Positions 1-8,211 of a stretch of 36,347 nucleotides of DNA are shown here, in pieces. Each line of letters opens with the position of its first letter. Position 1 is the first letter of the stretch. The translations under genes were made by a program, and so were the position numbers. Below the pieces are notes generated by a model. The model did not search any database. It saw only the letters and a list, made by a program, of their open reading frames with translations, and was not told where the DNA came from. This DNA comes from Brevibacillus laterosporus (lineage in GTDB: Bacteria; Bacillota; Bacilli; Brevibacillales; Brevibacillaceae): the NCBI RefSeq assembly GCF_030489605.1, contig NZ_JAUKFY010000032.1:1-36347 (forward strand). The letters are read 5' to 3'.

Positions 1-1
1 A

Positions 2-55
2 GATATTGATAAGATTACATTAGGGATAGTGCATCGGTTAGCAGAGGTTTGTTAA
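2..55 (+). CDS. Possible 3' end of the tail tape-measure protein (partial)
   Basis: This is the only open frame running in from the left edge until a TAA at 53-55. The 17 residues (ending HRLAEVC) look like the amphipathic helical end of a phage tape-measure protein, which is the gene normally found just before an XkdP-like LysM protein. The reading is positional inference from very little sequence. The next frame is open from 42 to 116 (ending ARKINEQV), so the true end may lie there if a frame change occurs. Confidence 0.3.
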   Translation, partial: DIDKITLGIVHRLAEVC

Positions 56-121
56 TAAGACAGCGGCTAACAAACTACTTTCGATCATGGCGCGTAAAAT
101 TAACGAGCAAGTATAAACGAG

Positions 122-802
122 GTGATGGCGCTGACAAACGGTATCCAATTTTGGCTTTCCTATAACAACGGGGCTGAACGCCTGCAACTTCCAGTTAATC
201 CGGAGACTATCAATATGCCGAGTGATTTCGGCTATCAAGACGTTGAAGTCTCGCACTTAGGCGAACTAACCATTATCGGAGACCCCAAGTTGCGAGACTT
301 TTCGTTTTCATCGTTTTTTCCTCGCGACTACCATCCGTCCTATTGCGAATATGAAGGTTTTCCCGATCCATGGTCAGCCGTAGAGATGCTAGAAAGGTGG
401 CGCGACTCTCGAAAGCCGTGCCGCCTAACAATTACGGGAACGCCGATAAACTACGCGGTGACTATCCGCAATTTCAAGCTTTTGCCCGAAAAACATGGAG
501 CGCCCGGCGACATCTATTACGATCTCGAGCTGAAAGAATACAAGTTCGTAAGCATCCGTCAAGTCGACATGGGTGCGGAGAAAGGCAACGGCACAGCAAC
601 AACAGCGAAAGTGAAAAAGGCGGCCGCAAGAGGCGGTAAGAAAGAGATTCCGAAGCCATATGTCGTAAAGAAAGGTGATTGCCTATCTGTGATCGCGGCT
701 AGATACGGGCTTAAGTCACGGGATATCTACGCTAAGAACAAAGCTCTTATTGGTCCCGATCCAAACAAAATAAAGCCGGGTCAGAAGTTGGTGCTAGTAT
801 GA
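122..802 (+). CDS. xkdP: XkdP-like phage tail protein with C-terminal LysM domain
   Basis: A 226-residue tail/baseplate protein. Residues 1-150 form the conserved phage tail-assembly region typical of XkdP-type proteins. A Lys/Ala-rich linker follows, and residues about 178-226 form one LysM domain (VVKKGDCLSVIAARYG, then the closing KIKPGQKLVLV), which in this family contacts peptidoglycan or organises the tail tip. Translation can begin at GTG 122 or ATG 125. Both sit directly on the GAGGTG stretch, so the exact start is uncertain. The stop overlaps the next start in an ATGA (799-802), indicating translational coupling with the XkdQ gene. Gene order matches PBSX xkdP-xkdQ-xkdR-xkdS-xkdT-xkdU. 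Confidence 0.85.
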   Translation: MMALTNGIQFWLSYNNGAERLQLPVNPETINMPSDFGYQDVEVSHLGELTIIGDPKLRDFSFSSFFPRDYHPSYCEYEGFPDPWSAVEMLERWRDSRKPCRLTITGTPINYAVTIRNFKLLPEKHGAPGDIYYDLELKEYKFVSIRQVDMGAEKGNGTATTAKVKKAAARGGKKEIPKPYVVKKGDCLSVIAARYGLKSRDIYAKNKALIGPDPNKIKPGQKLVLV

Positions 803-1863
803 CGTGGGAAGTACATTATGACGGCGCGCCTATGTTAGTCCAAAGCGCTACGTGGTCCGGCGATATTACGCAGCCAGCCCGTACTTTAGAGATATCTTTC
901 GTCAATACGGTGGACGGCCGTAAGAAAGCTGTCCCCGTAGAACTCGGCAAGGAACTACGTCTCTACAGTAATGGTCGCGAACTATTCCGGGGCCTCACAT
1001 TTAAGCACAATATCAATGATCGCGGGATCATGAGTGTTACGGCATACGATGACAATATCTATCTTGTAAAGAACCAGGACACGCAGATATTCCGTGGAAT
1101 GAAGGCGAGTACTATTGCGCAGAAACTATGTAAACAGTTCGGAATTGCAGTCGGTAAGATTGACGATACAGGCTACGTAATACCAAAGCTTGTACTCCGT
1201 AATAAATCCATATGGGACATGATGATCACAGCGCTAACGGTTACACAAAAGCAGACCGGACGGCGCTTTTTTATTTGCTCGAAGGAAGGCAAGTTTAATC
1301 TATTGTCGCGAAAAGAACAGCCTGTTCGGTGGGTACTCGAAAACGGCGTTAATATACTTGACGCGTCATACTCGCAGTCGATCGAAGAGTTGCGAACACA
1401 GGTCAAGGTGACCGGCGGGGACGACAAGAAAAAGCCGTTGGTGGCTGTAGTCAAAAACGACGCACTCATAAAACGGTTCGGCATCATGCAACACCTCGAA
1501 AGTGCTGACTCGGATAAAACCCGATCTCAAGTCGAACAGTTGGCGAAACAGCTCTTAAAAGACCTCGGAACCATACACGATGAGGCGACCGTCAACGCGC
1601 TAGGGATTGACACAGTGTACGCGGGGGTAGGCGTCTACGTACAAGAGTCGATGACGGAAATCATCGGAGGCTATTACGTTTCGACCGATAACCACACGTT
1701 TGAGGGCGGCAAACATACGATGTCACTTACGTTGAGCGCGACGGACGATCTTCCGACGTTGAAATACGATCCACCACCGGAGGACAAGGCGAAAAAGAAA
1801 AGGAAACGAAAGGGGCGGAAATCTGTTGTCGACGAAATTCTCAAAAAGACTCCAAGAGCCTAG
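799..1863 (+). CDS. xkdQ: XkdQ/YqbQ-like baseplate hub protein
   Basis: A 354-residue homologue of the PBSX XkdQ/SPbeta-skin YqbQ family, the contractile-tail baseplate hub (gp27/late-control-D-like fold). Visible features are the beta-rich N-terminus with a region like LYSNGRELFRGLTF, a central part rich in short beta strands, and a highly basic C-terminal tail (KKKRKRKGRK) before the stop. Its ATG overlaps the stop of the LysM gene, and its own 3' end overlaps the start of the DUF2577 gene by 38 bases. It lies in a late operon without internal promoters that I can see. The assignment rests on family resemblance plus exact synteny. Confidence 0.85.
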   Translation: MTWEVHYDGAPMLVQSATWSGDITQPARTLEISFVNTVDGRKKAVPVELGKELRLYSNGRELFRGLTFKHNINDRGIMSVTAYDDNIYLVKNQDTQIFRGMKASTIAQKLCKQFGIAVGKIDDTGYVIPKLVLRNKSIWDMMITALTVTQKQTGRRFFICSKEGKFNLLSRKEQPVRWVLENGVNILDASYSQSIEELRTQVKVTGGDDKKKPLVAVVKNDALIKRFGIMQHLESADSDKTRSQVEQLAKQLLKDLGTIHDEATVNALGIDTVYAGVGVYVQESMTEIIGGYYVSTDNHTFEGGKHTMSLTLSATDDLPTLKYDPPPEDKAKKKRKRKGRKSVVDEILKKTPRA

Positions 1864-2269
1864 TCGACTGGAAGGCGGAGGTCCGAGCCAGTTTCGACAG
1901 CTCATTCAACAGATCGGATACAACAAAGACGTGGATATTGAGTTCGGCACTGTCGTTGCTCCTCCGCCAGCTATCCGAGTAACAGTCGATAACGATGAAA
2001 AACTCGAGTTGTTAGCAGAAGACTTGATCGTTGCGGAACATCTGACGCGGCATAAGCGGAAGGTTACGCTAACTAGTGAGACAGTGCGCGAGGTTATGAC
2101 GAAGGCAGGCTATACGCCCCACGTGCACGATATCACGGAGTTGGTTATCGAGGGCGAGATCGAGTTTACCGACGAGTTGAAAGCGGGCGATCGCGTCATC
2201 ATCCAGTCCATTGACGAGGGCCAAACGTACATCATACAGGATCGGGCGGTGATCTACGATGGCGCTTAG
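1826..2269 (+). CDS. xkdR: XkdR-like DUF2577 tail protein
   Basis: A 147-residue protein of the XkdR/YqbR DUF2577 family, found between the hub and DUF2634 genes in PBSX-like tails. Residues 15-60 carry the family-like N-terminus (FRQLIQQIGYNKDVDIEFGTV). The C-terminal half is a beta-rich OB-like segment ending in GDRVIIQSIDEGQTYIIQDR. The start is TTG at 1826, preceded by AAAGGGGCGG. It lies inside the end of xkdQ, so translation is likely coupled. The 3' end overlaps xkdS by 11 bases. Its role in baseplate assembly is known only by family association. Confidence 0.85.
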   Translation: MSTKFSKRLQEPSRLEGGGPSQFRQLIQQIGYNKDVDIEFGTVVAPPPAIRVTVDNDEKLELLAEDLIVAEHLTRHKRKVTLTSETVREVMTKAGYTPHVHDITELVIEGEIEFTDELKAGDRVIIQSIDEGQTYIIQDRAVIYDGA

Positions 2270-2675
2270 TCCGTTGCAACGACTAGAGGATCGGGTGATC
2301 CAATCGGAGCCAGAAGTCCAGCCAACGTTAACTTATTCGCTGGACTTCAATACCGGCGATATCGGGGGCATGGTTGACGGTGAAACGGCTATTCGGCAAT
2401 TCATCCGAAAGGCTATTCTAACGGCACGATTTCGGTTTCCAATCTACGACGGCGAATACGGCTGTGAGCTCGTAGACTTAATCGGGGAAGATTTGCCGAT
2501 GGAGCTTTTGCGATCGGAGATACCTCGCGTCATAACTGAGTCGCTGATTTACGATGATCGAATAGATGATGTATATGGCTTTGAGATAGAACGAGAGGCG
2601 GACAAATTGACCGTCTCTTTTTCTGTTGATACGACGGATGGGCTGACGTTAGAAATCATCAGGGAGGAGGTATGA
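2259..2675 (+). CDS. xkdS: XkdS-like DUF2634 baseplate protein
   Basis: A 138-residue DUF2634/XkdS protein, the counterpart of the gp25/W wedge component. Recognisable features are the N-terminal proline-containing stretch followed by YSLDFNTGDIGGMVDGETAI, then IRKAILTARFRFPIYDGEYGCEL, the family hallmark. The region DDVYGFEIEREADKLTVSFSVDT is the final beta hairpin. It overlaps the DUF2577 gene upstream by 11 bases and the baseplate-J gene downstream by 4 bases (ATGA), so it is one translational unit with them. Confidence 0.88.
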   Translation: MALSPLQRLEDRVIQSEPEVQPTLTYSLDFNTGDIGGMVDGETAIRQFIRKAILTARFRFPIYDGEYGCELVDLIGEDLPMELLRSEIPRVITESLIYDDRIDDVYGFEIEREADKLTVSFSVDTTDGLTLEIIREEV

Positions 2676-3733
2676 GTTTGTCTTACGAGAATCAGACACG
2701 AGATGTAATCCTTCAACGAATGCTTGCTAATTCGCGGCCGGATGTAGACAAGAGACAGGGGGCGGTGACTTACGACCTGTCGGCTCCCGCGGCGATTGAA
2801 ATAGAAGGCGCCTATCTTGAGTTAGATACTATGACAGATAAAGCTATGCTAGATACGTCATATGGCGATTACTTGACTGCCATTTGCGCTGGGTTTGGTA
2901 TTGATCGAAAGCCTGCCATCAAAGCAACCGGACAAGTGACGTTTCAAGGTCATGAAGGCACGTTTATCCAAGCCGGCACGCAAGTATCAACAGACGGGAC
3001 GCTCCCCGTCTTTTTTGTTGTACTCGAATCTGGCGTCATCACTGACGGAAAGCTTACGCTGGCAGCCGAAGCAAGAGACGGCGGGATTTCGGGGAATGTT
3101 GAGATAGGCGCGATAAAGTTGACACAAGGCGACCTTACGGGGATTACGGATGTGACGAACGATGTCGCGTTTCGGGGCGGAGTTGACGAAGAACCAGACG
3201 AAGAGCTACGCGAACGATGCTACGATCGGCTACGTAGGCCAGTTACTAGCGGTAACATTCATCATTATCGGCAGTGGGCGAAAGAAATCGCAGGTATCGG
3301 GGATGCAAAAGTATATCCGATATGGAACGGAAATGGCACGGTCAAGGTCGCATTAATAGATAGCAACAAGCGGTCGCCGGCTCGCTCTAAGATAACAGAG
3401 GTAGCGGCACATATTGAAAAGGTACGTCCTATCGGGGCAACGGTCACTGTAGTAGGGGCGACAGAATTACCAATTAACGTCGAATCTAAGTTGACGTTAC
3501 AGGCCGGTGCTTCTCTATCGACTATCAAACCAGCGGTATCGAGAGCGTTAACCGAATATCTAAGAACAATCGCATTCAAGGAAGATATCATTCGGTATTC
3601 GCGGATAGCAAATATACTCTTGGACGCCGCAGGCGTCATTGACTACGCGGAATTGAAGGTGAACGGAGGAACCTCAAACGTGGTGATACCGGATAGTTCA
3701 GTCGGAGTTCCCGGGACGGTGACATTGACGTGA
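2672..3733 (+). CDS. xkdT: Baseplate J/gp47 family protein (XkdT-like)
   Basis: A 353-residue baseplate wedge protein of the J/gp47/XkdT family, which surrounds the hub and contracts with the sheath. The N-terminus has the usual helix (RDVILQRMLANSRPDVDKRQG) and TYDLSAPAAIEI, then LDTSYGDYLTAICAGFGIDRKPA. In the middle is FRGGVDEEPDEELRERCYDRLRRPVTSGN, a strong family signature. The C-terminal part is an alternating alpha/beta ring segment ending VIPDSSVGVPGTVTLT. The start ATG is preceded by an excellent AGGGAGGAGG at 2661-2670, the strongest ribosome binding site of the tail operon. Confidence 0.92.
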   Translation: MSLSYENQTRDVILQRMLANSRPDVDKRQGAVTYDLSAPAAIEIEGAYLELDTMTDKAMLDTSYGDYLTAICAGFGIDRKPAIKATGQVTFQGHEGTFIQAGTQVSTDGTLPVFFVVLESGVITDGKLTLAAEARDGGISGNVEIGAIKLTQGDLTGITDVTNDVAFRGGVDEEPDEELRERCYDRLRRPVTSGNIHHYRQWAKEIAGIGDAKVYPIWNGNGTVKVALIDSNKRSPARSKITEVAAHIEKVRPIGATVTVVGATELPINVESKLTLQAGASLSTIKPAVSRALTEYLRTIAFKEDIIRYSRIANILLDAAGVIDYAELKVNGGTSNVVIPDSSVGVPGTVTLT

Positions 3734-4389
3734 TGGATCGAGATAGAAAGGGAAGTATGCTAGATTCATTGCCACCGTACTATACTGAATCTACTATAGT
3801 TGGCAATCTCCTCGAACAAGAAGCGGCTGAGTTAGATAGATTTAGTCACGCTGTAGACGACGCGACAGATCAACTTATTATAAATACGGCAACGTGGGGT
3901 CTTGACCGGTGGGAAGCAATCTTTGCTCTACCGAATAAAAAGTACGCGGACTTAACATGGGATATCGTCACCATGAACGGGCCTGTCTTTAACGCGTTAG
4001 ACCAGTACACATGGGATGGGCTTTCAGAGGCCAACGTTGTTTTAGTCCCTTACGAAGATCGTCGTTCCGCCATCCGAGCAAGATTACGTGGAACCGGGAC
4101 CGTTACGAAAGAGATGCTGAAGAACGTGGTGGAGTCGTTTACGAACGGTGAAGTCGAGGTCATAGAGGATAACGAACATTATGCGGTCACTATTAAGTTT
4201 GTAAGTAACGTTGGGATACCCGCAAACTATGAAGATGCAAAACGGGCTGTACTCGAAATCATCCCGGCACATATTGGCGTTGAGTTCACGAATGAATACT
4301 CGATGTGGCAAGACGTAGGGAAAACCACGTGGGGCAATCTCGCCTCGTATCCGTGGGTTGACGTAAAAGGAGGAATGTGGAATGCCTAA
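3730..4389 (+). CDS. xkdU: XkdU-like (DUF2313/YmfQ) tail protein
   Basis: A 219-residue protein of the XkdU/YmfQ family that connects baseplate and tail fibres. Evidence includes the opening MLDSLPPYYTESTIVGNLLEQEAAELDRF, the region TWGLDRWEAIFALPN, IRARLRGTGTVTKEMLKNVVESFTNGEVEVIE, and a C-terminal HIGVEFTNEYSMWQDV. Starts at GTG 3730 or ATG 3733; the GTG overlaps the TGA of the baseplate-J gene. The gene ends inside the ribosome-binding region of the following fibre gene, so it is the last member of the conserved baseplate block. Confidence 0.88.
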   Translation: MMDRDRKGSMLDSLPPYYTESTIVGNLLEQEAAELDRFSHAVDDATDQLIINTATWGLDRWEAIFALPNKKYADLTWDIVTMNGPVFNALDQYTWDGLSEANVVLVPYEDRRSAIRARLRGTGTVTKEMLKNVVESFTNGEVEVIEDNEHYAVTIKFVSNVGIPANYEDAKRAVLEIIPAHIGVEFTNEYSMWQDVGKTTWGNLASYPWVDVKGGMWNA

Positions 4390-4762
4390 TCTAACACCGC
4401 GTTTGAAGCTAAAAAAGCCTCTGCCGAATGAAGTAGCGGACATCGCTGTGCTAAACGAAAACTTTGATAAAATCGACCAGCAGATGTTAACGGTGGGCGA
4501 AAATAATCAAGCAGTTAATCCGATCACTGCGATTGAACTAAAGGTAGATACGCGAACCATGCATTTAACGTACACGAACGGAAGATTAACGAAAGTAGAG
4601 GAAAAGGACGGGGCTACCGTAGTCAAGACGACAACAATTGATTACACAATGGCAGGTAAAGCGAGCACAGTTCGTCAGATGGCGGGGAAAAGGACGGTTA
4701 CTCAAACGTTGAACTACGGTACTAACGGGGCACTTTCTTCTGTCTCAAAGGCGGTGATCTAG
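4382..4762 (+). CDS. Short phage tail-fibre-like structural protein
   Basis: A 126-residue protein that I read as a small tail-fibre or fibre-base component. Its N-terminus (TPRLKLKKPLPNEVADIAVLNENFDKID) is the common fibre attachment pattern of Bacillales phages, and a related pattern occurs in the fibre gene at 5668. The remainder is a Thr-rich beta-strand region (TRTMHLTYTNGRLTKVEEKDGATVVKTT) with YD-repeat-like flavour. The start ATG has AAGGAGG at 4368-4374, seven bases away. No enzyme motif is visible. The function is inferred from position between xkdU and the kelch gene. Confidence 0.7.
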   Translation: MPNLTPRLKLKKPLPNEVADIAVLNENFDKIDQQMLTVGENNQAVNPITAIELKVDTRTMHLTYTNGRLTKVEEKDGATVVKTTTIDYTMAGKASTVRQMAGKRTVTQTLNYGTNGALSSVSKAVI

Positions 4763-5656
4763 GTGGACGCGGTAGGATACTCGCTTGCACAGAACTTTAT
4801 TCCGTATAGATGGCGTGAAGAATCGTCCTTTCCAATCGAGGAGGATTACGTAAGAACCGTGTGCCACGGCTCGACGGTGTACTGCGTGAGTCGGACGCGC
4901 GTTCAGATATATGACTTGATTACGAAAACATGGAAGAACGGGGCGCCGCCGCCGAAGTCCTATTTTCCTGTGGACGAGGAGGTTCGCTTCGACATCGTTC
5001 TTTATAAAGATAAAATCTACTGGGTTGGTGGGACGATGGATAGTTATAAAGGATCATTCCATACGTACGACATTAAAGCAGACAAATGGGAACAAGGACA
5101 AAGTCCTTATATAATGGATGCGGTCGCCTGCGAAGTCGTGGGTGATAAGTTGTACGTAATTTCTTCGGAGGGTCGCTCTTTGTGGTACGGGAAATCCTTT
5201 CTAGTTTACGATTTTTTAACTAGTACATGGACTTCGACTGAAGACTTAATGAGTACCGCACTAGGTGAGTCAGCAACTTGTGCGATTGGGAGAAATATTT
5301 ATATATGTGGTGGACGCAAGGAGGCAACGAACAGTAACTATCTATTCCGGTGGATTTATAAATTCGACACAGAACAAAATCGTGTAACCCTTGAAACGGA
5401 TTTGGTTATTGAAAGGGTAGGAGGCGCGGCCGTTGAATTGAACGGTGAATTAGTCGTACTTGGGGGAGAAAATTTACCGGTAACACAGTCGGGGAATGGT
5501 TCGATTCTACAAGGTCCTAATTTTATATCTAAATACTATGACGCCGTTTCGTATCAGGACGTTGCCTATGTATTTAACGGCAAGAAAGTCTATAGTTACG
5601 CAAATAGAAGCGCTGACCACGAAGCGTTAATGGCTTGGTTAGCGATTACCGAGTAG
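4763..5656 (+). CDS. Kelch-repeat tail protein, candidate receptor-binding adhesin
   Basis: A 297-residue protein built of kelch-like beta-propeller blades. Recurring units of about 45-50 residues end in a tyrosine-aspartate and a conserved tryptophan (VQIYDLITKTWKNG, FHTYDIKADKWEQG, FLVYDFLTSTWTST). Each is followed by strands with double glycines such as KIYWVGGTMDS and NIYICGGRK. At least five such blades are visible. It starts with GTG 4763, immediately after the previous stop, behind AAAGGCGGTGA. Lying among fibre genes, it is probably a tail-tip adhesin contacting a surface glycan. This is inference; kelch folds also serve structural roles. Confidence 0.72.
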   Translation: MDAVGYSLAQNFIPYRWREESSFPIEEDYVRTVCHGSTVYCVSRTRVQIYDLITKTWKNGAPPPKSYFPVDEEVRFDIVLYKDKIYWVGGTMDSYKGSFHTYDIKADKWEQGQSPYIMDAVACEVVGDKLYVISSEGRSLWYGKSFLVYDFLTSTWTSTEDLMSTALGESATCAIGRNIYICGGRKEATNSNYLFRWIYKFDTEQNRVTLETDLVIERVGGAAVELNGELVVLGGENLPVTQSGNGSILQGPNFISKYYDAVSYQDVAYVFNGKKVYSYANRSADHEALMAWLAITE

Positions 5657-5667
5657 GAGGCGTTTTG

Positions 5668-6579
5668 ATGAGCTCACAAAGGACACCTAATTTAAGTTTA
5701 AACGTATGGTCGGGACAAGACATGTTTAGTCGTCAGGAATTTAACGACAATTTCAAAAGGATTGACGAACTAAAAGCACAAGACATCGCCCTAGAGAGCG
5801 GGTCATTCACGGAAAGAACGGTGAAAGATGCGCTAGAAGGTTTAAAGTTTGGTGCCAGTGATGTTAAACAAAAAGTCGCTAGTGCAATCACTGGTAAAGG
5901 AGTACTTGCGTTGCCTACCGATACAGGCGCACAACTAGCGGCGAAAATAACGCAAATACCTTCAGGTACAAATACCTCTGACGCGACTGCCACTGCATCC
6001 GATATCCTATCCGGAAAAACAGCGTATGTTAAAGGCGTTAAGGTTACGGGCAATATCGTGAATAGGGGTTCAGGAGAGACAATAACACCGGGTACCAGCG
6101 CAATCACGAAACAGGCGGGCTATTATAGCGGGAACATCACGGTAGCTGGCGACTCTAACTTGACCCCGAGTAATATTGCAAGAGGAAAGTCGATCTTTAA
6201 TGTAGTAGGTACGTTAGATGTCGGTAAAAAGTGGGCAACGGGGAGGCAGCGGCCTAGCGAATCGCTGGGACCTAACGGCAGTACGTACTTTTTTCGAATC
6301 GAAGTTTCAAATTTAGAATTTACTCCAAGTTTGGTTATCGTGAGGATAATGCTAAGACTTCGGTGGTCCAACAATCAGGGGACTGTGGCAGAATATGAAC
6401 TACCAGTCATTTACAGTAATGGTACTTTCGTAACGACTAGGTATGAGAGCGGGGGGTCCGTCAAGGTTAATACCTACGAGAACTCCTCTGAGATAACGCA
6501 AAAAGGGTTTATTGTTGTTGTAACTAGCTCACAGAACGCGACAGAAATCTTAGAGGCTACTTGGCATGCGTTTGAATAA
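5668..6579 (+). CDS. Phage tail fibre protein
   Basis: A 303-residue fibre protein. The N-terminus (TPNLSLNVWSG followed by RQEFNDNFKRIDE) is an attachment segment related to that of the gene at 4382. Residues about 60-190 contain short repeated glycine-rich strands found in many Firmicute phage fibres (GKTAYVKGVKVTGNI, GYYSGNITVAGDSNLTPSN, IFNVVGTL). The C-terminal third (from about 200) is a separate beta-rich domain, probably the host-recognition head. I chose ATG 5668 because AGGAGG lies at 5655-5660; the frame is open upstream to 5635 but has no ribosome binding site there. It is slightly more AT-rich than the baseplate genes. Confidence 0.75.
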   Translation: MSSQRTPNLSLNVWSGQDMFSRQEFNDNFKRIDELKAQDIALESGSFTERTVKDALEGLKFGASDVKQKVASAITGKGVLALPTDTGAQLAAKITQIPSGTNTSDATATASDILSGKTAYVKGVKVTGNIVNRGSGETITPGTSAITKQAGYYSGNITVAGDSNLTPSNIARGKSIFNVVGTLDVGKKWATGRQRPSESLGPNGSTYFFRIEVSNLEFTPSLVIVRIMLRLRWSNNQGTVAEYELPVIYSNGTFVTTRYESGGSVKVNTYENSSEITQKGFIVVVTSSQNATEILEATWHAFE

Positions 6580-6590
6580 GGAGGTCTAAT

Positions 6591-6869
6591 ATGAAGCAAA
6601 TTCCACGTAAAATATACTATGACAAGAGAACCGGCACTGTCTTGCTAGATACGGGCGAGAGTGTCGGTTCTGTTTTTGAGGAAACGATAGAGCAAGGTCT
6701 CGAATCCTACTCCGTATTAATCGGACGCGCCCCCGAAACCGTCGGCTGCGTACGTCTTGAATACGGACAGTATTCCGAGTATTTTGCACAAGGCTATGCT
6801 TATCGGGTGAATCCGGAGACCGGTAACATTAAATGGGAAATCCCTCCGGTTGAGGAATCGGAAAATTAA
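6591..6869 (+). CDS. Small phage tail-region protein (XkdW position), unknown function
   Basis: A 92-residue acidic protein with a clear AGGAGG site five bases before ATG 6591. It has beta-rich segments (KIYYDKRTGTVLLDTGE) and a short acidic tail. I recognise no domain. In PBSX-like phages the small genes xkdW/xkdX sit here, between fibres and XhlA, but the length and sequence do not match the roughly 45-residue XkdX. Related small proteins with the opening pattern P-R-K-I-Y-Y-D are common at this place in Bacillales phages. It may assist fibre assembly; that is inference from position only. Confidence 0.65.
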   Translation: MKQIPRKIYYDKRTGTVLLDTGESVGSVFEETIEQGLESYSVLIGRAPETVGCVRLEYGQYSEYFAQGYAYRVNPETGNIKWEIPPVEESEN

Positions 6870-6881
6870 AGGAGGGCGGGC

Positions 6882-7145
6882 ATGGGAGAACACGATACCG
6901 TATCTATTTTACAAGACGTTCGGGAGCGCATGGTCCGCGTAGAGGAGAAGGTCGACCACTTATCGCGTGACCGTGAAAAGCTCGAACAAGTACACGACAA
7001 AGCACGGGAAGCACTAGCTTTGGCCCAAGAAAACGCGCGTGACATTGCGGAAATCAAGTCGGACTCGCGCCGAAGCTGGGGCGTAATCATCGGGATGGGC
7101 ACGAGTTTTATCGGGTCCATCCTTATTTATTTTCTAACGAAATGA
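6882..7145 (+). CDS. xhlA: XhlA-like hemolysin/holin accessory membrane protein
   Basis: An 87-residue XhlA family protein. Residues 5-60 form an amphipathic heptad-rich coiled coil (VRERMVRVEEKVDHLSRD, then EKLEQVHDKAREALALAQ). After a basic/polar hinge (SDSRRSW), residues about 66-86 are a single transmembrane segment (VIIGMGTSFIGSILIYFL). XhlA-type proteins sit in the membrane and help holin and endolysin cause lysis. A strong AAAGGAGGGCGG precedes the ATG. It is directly followed by the endolysin gene, matching the PBSX xhlA-xhlB-xlyA lysis module, although here endolysin precedes holin. Confidence 0.85.
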   Translation: MGEHDTVSILQDVRERMVRVEEKVDHLSRDREKLEQVHDKAREALALAQENARDIAEIKSDSRRSWGVIIGMGTSFIGSILIYFLTK

Positions 7146-7155
7146 GGTCGAACAC

Positions 7156-7914
7156 ATGACGAAGCAAGAACGGCTAATCTCGTTAATAGCACCGCATGTA
7201 GTCGGACGCTATCCGTGCCCGTCCGGCGTTATCGCGCAACTCATACTAGAGGTCGGATGGGACTTGCGGACACCGCGCGATATGGTGACGGGGCGCGAGT
7301 CGTATAATCTCGGCAATATCAAAGGAACGGGGCCGGCCGGTAGTGTTACGATTTTGACCACGGAGTATTATTCGGCGGCGGACGTAGCGAAGGCTCGGGC
7401 CAGCGGTGATCTCGTAAAGATACTCGGCACTTCCGGTGCCAAGACGAAGGTACAAGTAAAGGCTCGGTTCCGAGCGTACAACAATTACGGCGAAGCCATC
7501 GACGATCACTTCGCTCTGCTGAAGAAACCGCGCTACGTGAATGCGGGCGTATGGAAGGCGAAGACCCCACGGGAGTTTGCGGAGGCGGTCAAACGGGGCG
7601 GGTACGCGACAGACCCGAATTACGTTACGTTAATTATGTCGATTGTAACCGGAAATAAGTTAACCCGTTTTGATAAGCCGGTAACTCCGGTACCTATAAT
7701 GAAAATCGAGGAGGCGGTTGACTTGGCGTTAAAAAAATGGCAATTAGAACTCGCTGATAAGTCGATAGATAATCTCGCGGCACAGGAACTACTGTCGGAT
7801 GCGGCCGAATGGAAGGAGCGTTTACGGAAGGAGCCGCAGAAGGTAATAGAGGACATGCCCTGGCTGGTCTTCGTACTAGCGGATCGGGTGGCGGCGAGAA
7901 AGGCGGGTGCCTAA
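7156..7914 (+). CDS. Phage endolysin, glucosaminidase (GH73-like)
   Basis: A 252-residue lysin. Residues about 1-170 form a glucosaminidase domain cutting N-acetylglucosamine linkages of peptidoglycan. The motif VIAQLILEVGWD contains the expected catalytic glutamate, and ESYNLGNIKG, KARFRAYNNYGEAIDDHFALL and YATDPNYVTLIMSIV are typical of the family. No signal peptide is present, so export depends on the holin. Residues about 180-252 form a helical, charged C-terminal region that is not a known wall-binding repeat by eye (no SH3, LysM or SLH pattern). The ribosome binding site (GAGGTCG) is modest. The 3' end overlaps the first possible holin start by eight bases. Confidence 0.85.
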   Translation: MTKQERLISLIAPHVVGRYPCPSGVIAQLILEVGWDLRTPRDMVTGRESYNLGNIKGTGPAGSVTILTTEYYSAADVAKARASGDLVKILGTSGAKTKVQVKARFRAYNNYGEAIDDHFALLKKPRYVNAGVWKAKTPREFAEAVKRGGYATDPNYVTLIMSIVTGNKLTRFDKPVTPVPIMKIEEAVDLALKKWQLELADKSIDNLAAQELLSDAAEWKERLRKEPQKVIEDMPWLVFVLADRVAARKAGA

Positions 7915-7915
7915 C

Positions 7916-8158
7916 GTGGAACTTACGTATGATATCGCGACGCTGGCCGCAATCGTGGCGGCTTTGACGGGAATTGCGAAAGGATTCGGGGTGCCGACGA
8001 AGTTTGCTCCGTTGGTAGCGATTGCGCTTTCGGGCGTGTTCGTGTTTCTGCCGGACGGGGCACTGAAGACGAATCTATTGACTACGGTTGTGGTCGGGCT
8101 GACGGCGGCGGGTGCATATTCGTATGTTAAGCCGGACAGTAGCGAGGGGAAAAAGTAG
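7916..8158 (+). CDS. Phage holin
   Basis: An 80-residue membrane protein with two hydrophobic stretches (DIATLAAIVAALTGIA at about 5-21 and the longer segment from PLVAIALSGVFVFLP to VVVGLTAAGAYSYV). A charged, lysine-rich C-terminus (DSSEGKK) is typical of holins. I place the start at GTG 7916 because AAAGGCGG ends nine bases upstream. An in-frame GTG at 7907 would add three residues but would lie right on that site. It is the last gene before the late-operon terminator. Confidence 0.8.
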   Translation: MELTYDIATLAAIVAALTGIAKGFGVPTKFAPLVAIALSGVFVFLPDGALKTNLLTTVVVGLTAAGAYSYVKPDSSEGKK

Positions 8159-8211
8159 ATAGCTCTAGTTCACCTTGAACCAGAACGAATCTAACCATAT
8201 AATGAATGACT

